The notes beneath the pieces are model-generated. The model searched no databases. It saw nothing but the letters and a program-made list of their open reading frames with translations, and had not been told where the DNA came from. A stretch of DNA of 64,000 nucleotides from Bicyclus anynana (lineage: Eukaryota > Arthropoda > Insecta > Lepidoptera > Nymphalidae): positions 16,188,889 through 16,252,888 of the forward strand of contig NC_069087.1 of NCBI RefSeq assembly GCF_947172395.1, given 5' to 3'. Position 1 is the first letter of the stretch. Each line of letters opens with the position of its first letter. Made by a program: the position numbers and the translations under genes. Shown one piece after another: positions 33,701 through 42,500 of the stretch.

Positions 33701-34271
33701 GGGATATAACCTCCCCTATCATCCAGTGAAACTCTTATTTAAATCGGTTTGGACGTTTCTAAGATTAGCTCAGTCAAACAGATAGTCAGACAAAAATAAA
33801 AAAAATCTTATTTGTATTTTGGTATCGTATAAACTACAAGCACTTGACAACATAGTTATTCTGAAATCACAGACAGACGCTTCAATTTTATTTATATGTA
33901 TTGACTAGCTGACGCCGCGCGGTTTTACCCGCGTGGTTCTCGTTCCCATAGGAATACGGGGATAATATATAGCCTATAGCCTTCCTTGATAAATCTACTA
34001 CTGAAAGAATTTTTCAAATCGGATTAGTAGTTCCTGAGATTAGCGCGTTCAATCAAACAAACAAACTCTTCAGCTTTATATATTTGTATAGATAACACGT
34101 GTAAATACAAATGTCTACAGTATATCAGTACTATTTTGTTCTAGATTTCCCCGAAGTTACGAGTGGTTAACAAAATTGCACAATGAAGAAGTGTTCAAGA
34201 AAATCAACAACCCTGGTGCTGCTTTGTTTGGGAGATCTATGAATTCATTTTGGCGAAAAAACAAGAAATGA
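27753..34271 (+). CDS. Glutathione S-transferase A, insect delta/epsilon type (probably epsilon)
   Basis: Coding exons are 27753-27765, 28770-28915, 29680-29738, 31436-31583, 32521-32714 and 34145-34271; all joins keep frame, giving 228 residues. The thioredoxin-like half has the catalytic Ser in DASPPS (S17) and the cis-Pro in GTIPVLQDGDF (P61). The GSH-binding motif reads E72-S73-N74-A75-I76, where GST-B and most relatives have H or R instead of N. The helical half contains AEAYLKDN-like VEAYLKDNTYIAGDRLTIAD, the conserved folding motif region. Cytosolic GSTs of this group conjugate glutathione to insecticides and lipid peroxidation products. The N-terminal SPP pattern and exon layout fit epsilon best. 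It forms a tandem pair with GST-B and has a homologous non-coding first exon and promoter. TE insertions fill the introns. Confidence 0.92.
27850..28030 (+). repeat. tRNA-derived SINE, family A, 5'-truncated
   Basis: Contains GGTAAAGGAAAAACATCGTG, GAGGAAACCTGCATAG, GTGTGAAGTCTGCCAATCC and ACTATTGGCCTAACCCCTCT, as in 26745-27065, without the head. Confidence 0.75.
28050..28190 (+). mobile_element. Helitron-like fragment
   Basis: Contains ATCTCTGGATGTACTGAACC and GATTTTGATAATTCTTTCAC and ends GAAACTGCGGGGCGTCTGCT, matching the family body and 3' stem. Confidence 0.55.
28285..28470 (+). repeat. tRNA-derived SINE, family C
   Basis: TAGCCTCAATAGCTCAACGG, GAGGGGTGGTGGTTCGATCC and CGACTAGTTGGAGGGGAATA, with an A-rich end; second copy of the family at 3908-4090. 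Lies in GST-A intron 1. Confidence 0.8.
29010..29105 (+). repeat. RTE-type LINE coding fragment
   Basis: A shifted frame reads RNEEIRKRTKVTDIA then VAKLKF, the RTE reverse-transcriptase C-terminal pattern. It is truncated on both sides; GST-A intron 2. Confidence 0.6.
29490..29598 (+). repeat. RTE-type LINE 3' tail
   Basis: CAGGAGCCGCTGGTTGCAGA, TTGTTTGGAAGTTTTTGCAA and a closing TTATGATGATGA match the 3' tail at 5340-5437. Confidence 0.6.
29785..30000 (+). repeat. RTE-type LINE fragment in GST-A intron 3
   Basis: One frame gives HEEIRRRTKLTD, later DERLGLKVVKWRPLTGK, the pattern of the RTE C-terminus with stops and shifts. A comparable fragment sits in the same intron of GST-B (41140-41215). 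Confidence 0.6.
30578..30680. repeat. CAAA-rich simple repeat
   Basis: Imperfect runs of CAAACAAACAAG, CAAACAAACAAAAG and GAACGAACGAAC. Lies in GST-A intron 3. Confidence 0.6.
31241..31385 (-). mobile_element. Helitron-like fragment
   Basis: Starts AACTAGCTTACGCCC (inverse of a CTAG end). Contains GCAAGTCAATCGGTTCGAGA, a decayed body. Lies just upstream of GST-A exon 4. Confidence 0.4.
32808..32966 (+). repeat. Dispersed repeat, second copy of the 4600-4755 family
   Basis: AAAGATAAAATTTGGCAGGG, GTTTATAGTT, TTAAGGAGGACTAAG and GGATGAAGTCGCGG, ending CACTAGT. Lies in GST-A intron 5. Confidence 0.55.
33108..33285. mobile_element. Palindromic MITE in GST-A intron 5
   Basis: The left arm has TTTCTACGATCGCAAACGCT and TCGA; the right arm has TCGAAGCG and TTTGCGATCGTAGAAAGAG. 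The outermost AAGTGGC and GCCACTT pair too. Arms are about 43 bp with few mismatches around a spacer of about 77 bp. Confidence 0.75.
33478..33800. mobile_element. Composite of Helitron-like fragments
   Basis: Begins with the 5' end TATACTAATATTATAAAG and the body TGGTCCGATTTGAAAAATTA, then changes orientation at GCTAGCGGACGTTCGCAACT (an inverse 3' stem). At least two broken copies are joined. Confidence 0.5.
33906..34091 (-). mobile_element. Helitron-like element, near complete
   Basis: The plus strand reads CTAGCTGACGCCGCGCGG, then TTTTACCCGCGTGGTTCTCG, and ends AGCTTTATATATTTGTATAG. The minus strand therefore has the AT-rich start and the CTAG hairpin end. Confidence 0.65.
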
Positions 34272-34870
34272 GTCGTCTTATAAACTAGTACTATACAAAA
34301 AGCCTAATGTACAAATGTATAGAGTCTATTGGATATTACTCTAAAATAATTTCCATTGTAAAAAAAAAATATCTTTAGTAGTAAATTACACACAGAGATT
34401 ACATTTACTTCTCGGCGAAGTTATTTGTGTGCATTTTAATAGATAATATTAAAAGTGTTTTACAGAATATAATCACTATAATGTTATAATTGTTTTATTA
34501 ATATTAGTTCCATTTCCCATTAGTCCTAGTCTTTAGCCACCTACGAGTACCTGTATTTCAGTCCCTTTTAAGTTCTAACCACCAATGTGCTGTCTCTGAG
34601 ACCGCTGATATAGATTAAATACTTGATTAAAGTTAATATTATACTTGTATACATATAGACACATATATTTAACGGACGTCTTAAACCTGATCACGTGATA
34701 AAAGTGATCTGTAAATCGTGAAACTTTAAGGATTAATGATTTTTGGTATACTTACACTAAGAATAACTCTTCAAATTGAGAATAAATATTCTCTTTTAGG
34801 TATTTAAAATTCAAATATCCTAGGTAAGTATTTGAACTTTGAATTATTCGTACCATTCAAGTAAAATAAT

Positions 34871-35235
34871 AGGGATGATGATAGTTTTTAAATTATATAT
34901 AAATTAGGGGTAACTATGCTAATAGTAAAGCAATTTTGTGAAAGTAACAGGGTATCTGCGATCATTACTTTCGAAGCTACAGGGATTTAAAAGGTTATGT
35001 TTGCAGCACTGACACATATCCCTGAAAAACGCCCCATACAAAATGGCATGAATTAACGGTTATGTCTATAGTTCATTTATTGTTTTTTTAAATTTTTAAT
35101 AATCTTGTTTTTTTGGCAAACATCCAGACAAACTTTGCTTTTTACGTAAGTATAAATTGATTAATATTGATATTATTTACCAGAATGTCTAATAAAAATC
35201 AATATATTCAACCCTAGTCATCACATCCCCATTAG
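34871..35235 (-). mobile_element. TIR element, second copy of the 23584-24091 family
   Basis: Reads in the opposite orientation: TAGGGATGATGATAG start, AGTAACAGGGTATCTGCGAT, CATCCAGACAAACTTTGC, end CTAGTCATCACATCCCCATT. Confidence 0.75.
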
Positions 35236-35414
35236 TTTAATGTTGATAACTTGATAAGCATAATAGTTTTATTTTAAAAAAATGAAACTCACTGTGAAAA
35301 TTACATTAAAAGAATGAGAGTTCAAAATTTGGTTTAAAACATAAAAAATATTGAAATTTTTTAGATTAGATAGTTGATCAAGATTATGTATTTATCAGGC
35401 TAGATTAGTTAAGT

Positions 35415-35454
35415 ATATAATATTAGAATGATGTAATTCATTCTAATATTATAT
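35415..35454. repeat. Perfect 17-bp AT-rich hairpin
   Basis: ATATAATATTAGAATGA (35415-35431) pairs exactly with TCATTCTAATATTATAT (35438-35454) across a 6-base loop. The following GGAACTCTTTTTGTCTGTTTG resembles a Helitron-like body, so it may be an element end. Confidence 0.6.
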
Positions 35455-35824
35455 GTATAATAGGTATGAAAATGGAACTCTTTTTGTCTGTTTGTCATAT
35501 TTTCCAGGAAATCCACTAAATTTTGGTATTTGATATAAAAAAAATAATTAGAAAGAAAAATGTTATCTTCAAATCTTGGATAGTAGGTAGGTACATCATA
35601 CCTACTATATTTTGTCATAGAAGACTTAAAACATTTAAAGGGCTAAAATAAATAATAAAAAGTTTGTATTTTTTGATATAGGTCTCTAATACTGAAGTTG
35701 ATTTACGTTCAAATTTATTAACAATTGTTTTTGTTTTCTTAATTTAACATTAAGTACGTTGTTCTGTTCAGTGTTTTTTTGTAAATTTGTAATTAAATGA
35801 GTAATGAATAATAAAAAATAATTG

Positions 35825-36029
35825 AAGATGGCGGCGCGAAGCTGTATGTTTATTATAATAGAGCAACACATCTTGATATCATAAATTGTACACAATTTTG
35901 GACTTTATGCCCAGGGCATAAGTTTCTAAATCGAACGTGGCCCATGGAGAGTTGTTCTGTTTGATTACTCGATTACCTTTATACTTGTTTATCGCATCAC
36001 TGTTCGAACAGAAGTGAACGGAATCACAG
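35825..36029 (+). promoter_or_regulatory. GST-B promoter and non-coding first exon
   Basis: AAGATGGCGGC (35825-35835) is a YY1/Pho-like motif. 35885-36029 is homologous to the GST-A upstream region: AAGTTTCTAAATCGAACGTG, CTTGTTTATC, ATCACTG and GAACAGAAGTGAA, then donor CAG|GTATGT at 36029. The TTTTAG acceptor before about 36569 leads into the ATG exon. Confidence 0.55.
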
Positions 36030-36596
36030 GTATGTTTTATTGTATCTGATTGTATATCATACGTTAACGTTAGCTATTTCAGTTTATATTCGTTTATTAA
36101 AAAGAAAATATTTTATTTCGATAAATAATTTTGAATTTTAATTTATTTTTTGTCTAAGTAAGTAACCTATTAGCCATTTTCTTCAATTTGTCCGCTATTT
36201 TGCCATATTGTTTTGTGTGTGAATACGTTTAATTCAGCGTATGTAATGTCTTTTATGTGTTTATAGTATAGTCAAACACATATTATAAAGTATAAAATCT
36301 TTGCATATAGTGCCGTCCTATTTAACGGTCATTGTTCTATCTAAGCGAGTGGGTGATGTATGACTTAAATAAACTTTTGTTTAAATCTCTAAACATTCAT
36401 TAGGTACCTACTCAAAATGACCAATGACGGATATTATGATACATCTATGATTAATAGATACTTAGTATGATTTTTGGTTCATCAAAAGTTGTAAATAATT
36501 TCTACTGGTGTTATTTTATTATATTTTCAATGTAGGTACCTACCTAACTTGTATTTTCTTTTTTTTAGCAAAGAAGGACTTAACTTAGAACTGAAC

Positions 36597-39500
36597 ATGG
36601 CTAAACAAGGTAATATATATTTTATTTTATGTTACTTAATTATAGATTGTATAAAAAATTTTAATAAAAAAAAACAACCTGCCTGATAATCCTAAATCTT
36701 TATGATTTAAACGAAATTATGATTTAAAAATAAATGGAGATCCCGCGAATTGATAACCTCCTTCTTTTTTAAAGTCGGTTAATAAAAATATTTGGTACTT
36801 ACCGATTTTTGTACTTTATTGTATGTTACTGGTTCCTGTTATGTAAGCTCGTAAGTTAGTGAAACCTGTCCGACGGAAGATTTTGTACTTATACTGTTTT
36901 TTAGTTTAACGAAATGTAACTTTTTTTTAACTTTAAGTATCTAAATTTTATAATAATAATTTATTTATTAATTAGAAAGCAGGTTTACAAACGGCTGTAT
37001 TTATATTGGTCATGACTTTTGATGATCGTTGATCCTATACCTACCTACTTAATGCGTGAAACTGTAACAAATAGACGAACACACGATGCGATGTGATGTG
37101 TACCTACATCGAATTAATAATATCAGCAATGATAATTTTTGGCCATTGTTCAAAATTGCAAGATTGTATGTGTTTTCCATAAAAACTTATAACAGAATAA
37201 ACCTTGTACCTTGTAAGTACATACAATCTTTGTACAATCAATGTCTTTCCTATGACGAAACAGAGGAACTTTTAAGGTCCTACAAGTAACCTTTCTTTCA
37301 CACAATCATGATCTCCGTAAACTACACTGGTTCTGAACACCACACCCACACGCACGAACACACACACACACACACTCACACATACACGCACACATAAACA
37401 CACACACACAAAACACATACACGCATACACTAACACACTCAATCACGTACCACTTTTTCACAAATTGTATAAAAAAAAATTATGTTTTATAACAAAGCTT
37501 GTACGAGTATGCATGTCATGTACCTCTGTAGAAGGGCGTTGATCACCACAACACAGTTATAACTTTTGTGGGATCACCGTCACCTTTTTGTTTTATGTAC
37601 TTTTTAAACTGCTCAAATAAAAAACTTTTTAAACTTTAATCACCATATAAAGAACATGACAATATATTTACACTTATAATAGTGACTAGACTATTATGTA
37701 TCTAATAGCGTACGTAAGTTGTAGGTATGGTTGATTGTGTTGATTATTTAATGTAATCATTCAGATCAGTAAGCAACTATTTAAAAAAAACTGTGTAGAT
37801 ATTTGATCAAGCTTCACTTGAGTAAAATAATGATAGTATACCTACCAAAATAAGTACCTAAGCGATTTTCATGCAGTTTTTCGTAAATATTTACTAGCGG
37901 ACGCCCGTGACTTCGTCCGCATGTAATCATTCAGATCAATAAGCAACTATTTAAAAAAAACTGTGTAGATATTAGATCAAACTTTATTTGGGTAAAATAA
38001 TGATAGTATACCTACCGAAACTAAATAAGTACCTAAGCGATTTTCATGCAGTTTTTCGTAAACATTTACTATAGTATGCGCGTTATCATCTGAGTCGTCC
38101 GGTCATAAAAGTCAAAAAAGATAGGAATGTGCAGCGCGCCTACCTGCGCACCCTAATTATCGATAAACGGCTACCTGCGCACGTGCTAATGATGAGTCAA
38201 TAATGATTTGGACGATTCTGATTGGTCGGTTTCTAATGTAATTGCATTGCGTATTTTTTTTGCTATAAATGTGTTTACTGCAATTAAATAAATACATTCA
38301 TGTGTTACTCGTTGCGCACTATGGATACTTTATTTTCTAACGTTGATCTGAAGAAATTACATGGCGATATTAGCCCTCAAGCTCGAACACTGATTCACAA
38401 CGTATTCCTGTTTCTCAATGAATTGAAAAGTGATCCGAATAAAGTGGCTTCTCTAAATTTCAACAAACCACGTGAAATGGCCGCATTTGTTTGTGGTGTG
38501 AGCAGAGCGACAGTGGACCGAATCAAGACGGAAGTATCACAATCAGGCAGTACCTGTATACCAAGAACAAATTTTAAGAATTTTAAGAATAATTAATTTG
38601 GGCACAAGTAAAGGGAGAAGTTGCGAAGAATAATAATACCTTCAAGATAGCAGATGTCGAAAATCACCTCCACCGAGCCATAGAAAATGTCACACGAGAA
38701 GACTGGGCCAAATGTGTTAGGCATGCCGAAGAACTTCAAAACAAAGATTTACAAAAAGCTCTAATTAGAGATCACGCGCCGCTTATAATAAATTTGGCAG
38801 AAGACGAAGATTCTGATGATGAAGACTCAGATGAAGATTAATTTTATTTAGTTAATAATTATATAATATGAAATATGTATTATATTAAATCAAATATTGT
38901 TAATTTTTTTAATTTTGTGAACAAGATACGATAATAAACTTTACTTATCGATAATATGTCTTTCATTGTTACACCCTTCACTAGACGGCTCCATAAGACC
39001 CATAAGTGCAAGCGAGATAGATATAGAGAAATGATTTATGGCCCTAAGACTCAGTTGTTAACGCGCGTACTATAGCGGACGCCCGTGACTTCGTCCGCGT
39101 GATTGTTGCCCCCTACCCTACTCCTACCATACATCTACCCTACCATACCTCTACTCAACCCTACTCTTATCCTACCTCTAACCTACCCCTACCCTAAGTA
39201 TCCTATGTCCGTCTCCTGGTTCTTAATTAAGTAGGTACCTTTTTGCCAATTTTCAACCAAATCGATCCAGCTACCACGGATAGTTACCACCCTACAGGCA
39301 AAAACGTACCGCTAAGCGATTAGCGTTCCGAAACGATGTTATGTAGAAACCGATAGGGGTGTGGACTTTCATCCTACCCCTAATAAGTTAGCCAGCTTCC
39401 ATCTTAGAATGCATAATCACTTGAGTGAGATTGTAGTCAAGGTCTGTCTAACTTCTAAATAATAAAAAACATAGCACTACTACTCTTTTCCAGGGTTACC

Positions 39501-42500
39501 ACGTCTACTGCTGTACAAGAGGGACGCCAGCCCGCCGTCCTGCGCAGTCATGATGCTCGGTGACATGCTCGGTCTCAACTTTGAATATAAAGAACCCGAT
39601 CTTCTTGGTTTGGAACACAAAAGCGCAGACTTTAAAAAGGTATCTATACTCAATATAAATAATATTATGTAATAATCATTATTTATTGAATATTAGACGA
39701 AGAGGAAACTTGAGTGTGCAATATGTAATTTGGTGGTTACAAATGGTTCTGGATCTCAGATTCTGGAAAAGTTAGGAGACTGATATTTGGGTAAATGATA
39801 TTCCAAAGTGTTAGCTTCGTTATGACTATACAAAATACACAATTTGTAAAACTTTTCTCGATAGTTTATTTTTTTTAAAAATACATGTTTTGCTCACATT
39901 TTGCTTTCAATCTCAGGAAAAGCTAACTTATTTTCTTAAATTTTTGTTTTGTATAGAAAAGTAGGTATATATCTTGAACATGGCCATTTTGTTTTTCGTT
40001 ATGTTGTTTAATTTACTTGCAATTAGGTAAAAATGGTTTTGGCGCTCACGTCATAAAATTTGCGTCGCGCGTCAATCGCTCCGTGCTTTTCACTCACGTG
40101 AAAGTCATAATTCGGCGTTTCGCTTGCGCTTCGAATTTTATCCATATCGTACCGACACTCTTAAGTGGTTCTGCTGCACTCAGTCATAGCTTTGTAAATC
40201 GAAAAATACTGTTTAAGTTTAGAGTACCTATCAACGGCGAAGAAATCACACAGGCGGGTAACCTTTTAAAAATTCATACATACATATTTATTATTGTAAT
40301 TAATACATGCATATTGTATATGTATGGATGTATGAGAAATAAAGAATTTGTATCAAGCGGTATGAATTTCCTTTTCTTTGGGACGGCTAACCTTCGTCAA
40401 AATTCCATCCTTCGCCACTGGTACCTATTTATAGTTGAAGATCCGATCGAAGATCGATCTTCACCCATCTGTTTAATGGATAAAAATTATATATTAAGTA
40501 AAAAAATATATTGCAAGTAGGTTGCCTAAAAAATTCCTCATTTATTTATAGTATAAAATACAATATAAGTATAAAATACAAAACATTATTAACTAGTCAA
40601 ATTATTATTAACTATCATTAATTATAGTTTGGCCAGGAGTTTTTGAGGAAACCTATTCGCAATTTATTTTTTAACGTATTAAATATTTTGATTTACATAC
40701 AACACTTTTTGACTTGTTGAGTAGGTATTCGCGATATATTTTTATCGTACCTACTAAATTTTATATGATATAAAACACTTATCATCCATTTTTTTTTGCA
40801 TTTTAATATTTTTACTCTAAAATTTCCAGATAAATCCAATGGGAACTATCCCGGTACTGCAAGATGGCGATTTCGTTGTGTCCGAAAGGTGATACAGTTT
40901 TTATAATAGATCCTAGTAGGTTTTGATCAAAATTCCTTACGTGCTTACCACCTGGCCTTTGATTCAGAGGACGTAGATTCGAATCCGGTCCTGGGAATGC
41001 ACCTCCAACTTTTCAGTTATGTGCATTTTAAACTCGTGTTCAAAAGTCAGCCGAATATGGGTTGCTAATGATGATAATGATGACAAAAATCCTCAATCTA
41101 CGTGCAAGAAGCGAGTTACGCTTGTAGTTTATCTGCGATATCGTATCAGAAATGAGCAGAAGAACAAAACTTACCGAGCACAACAAGTTGCAAATCTAAA
41201 GTGGCAAAAGCATGTACTTATACTAGGTACTTATACTTATAAGTAGTAAGTATTAAGTACTTAAAACTTGTACTTAATACTTGTAGGTACTCAATACTTA
41301 TACTTAATACTTGTAGGTACTCAATACTTATACTTAATACTTGTACTTAATACTAGTGCTTGTACGTATTAAGTACTTAAAACTTGTACTTAATACTTGT
41401 AGGTACTCAATACTTATACTTAATACTTGTACTTAATACTTGTAGGTACTCAATACTTATACTTAATACTTGTACTTAATACTAGTGCTTGTACTTGTAC
41501 TTAATACTTGTGCTTGTACTTGTACTTATACAACAAACACATTAGAAATGAAGGTAGCAGGCACATGTCATTTCATTACTTGTTTATTTTAAATTATGTA
41601 GGTATTGTTGGTTACAAAATGTTATTCAAAATATATTAACTAGGTATATCTAGGTATTCTAAGCTTATTGATCTTTATTTTCATTAATTTAAAATTAATA
41701 GCGATGTATACCCAAGTTTTTAATTTGTTTGTTGGTAAACACACATTACACATTAAGTAGGGCTTAGGGTTCGAAGAGCAGATAGACCCAAGGTGCTAAA
41801 ATGGTGACCAAGCACCGGAAAAAAGGCAATGGTGATATAGATGGCTCGAAACCGTGCTGATTGGAAGTCCATTTAAAAGGCCTGTCTAGTGAACGAAGGT
41901 CCATCGGCTGTTAATGATGATGAGAATGATGTTGTGAACAACCTTGCGGAGGTATTGGACCTTATGACCCTAATAATAAGGTCCATAACATTATAAATGC
42001 ATGTTTCAGTCACGCGATAATGAAGTACCTCCTCAACCAGTACGGCGGCAGTGCTCGCGAACGCCTGTACCCCAGCGAGCCGCGCCAACAGGCAGCCGTC
42101 GACCAGTGCCTGTTCTTTAGCGCTGGGGTGCTGTTTAACCGACTCAAAGTTGTTGCGGTGAGGGTAGTTTCATATTATTCCACTTGCTCGCAATATGTGC
42201 AATATGCTCGTTAAAGTATTTAATGAAGAATGTCTTAAATGTAGGACAAGTTGAAAAAGTGTATCTTAGTGTTAAATAAAAGTTAAAATCTCACAAAATT
42301 GTAGCTAATGGCTAATGTGGGTATGACAACAAAGAAGTTTAACGATGCCAAATAAAAAACAATATTAAAAGAAATATTAAGCGCTCCTTACATCTATTCT
42401 TAGAAGTTTATTCAATGGTTGCGTATATAAAGAATGTTGGGGAGTATTCCATATCTCTGGGGTTTTGTTCAAGGAACATGTGTTCTGAAATGAATATTTT

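Larger units (their letters stand above)
34272..35824. other. Intergenic region between GST-A and GST-B
   Basis: The first about 260 bp is GST-A 3' UTR, similar to the GST-B 3' flank (TTAATATTAGTTCCATT near 34498 and 44430). The rest holds one TIR element and a hairpin; no coding exon seen. Confidence 0.5.
37751..39098. repeat. 170-bp tandem duplication, second unit split by a transposon
   Basis: Unit 1 is 37751-37920. Unit 2 starts at 37921 with the same ATGTAATCATTCAGATCA and AAGCAACTATTTAAAAAAAA. It stops at 38071 after TTTACTA and resumes at 39075 with GCGGACGCCCGTGACTTCGT, ending at 39098. Unit 1 has TTTACTAGCGGACGCCC uninterrupted. Confidence 0.9.

Noticed and set aside
40017..40520. 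A 167-codon plus-strand frame in GST-B intron 2
   Set aside because: It starts with a non-ATG codon, has no recognisable domain and has no counterpart in GST-A. It is probably chance.
41212..41535. CRISPR-like array
   Set aside because: The units are contiguous with variable submotifs and no unique spacers, and the genome is eukaryotic. It is a minisatellite.
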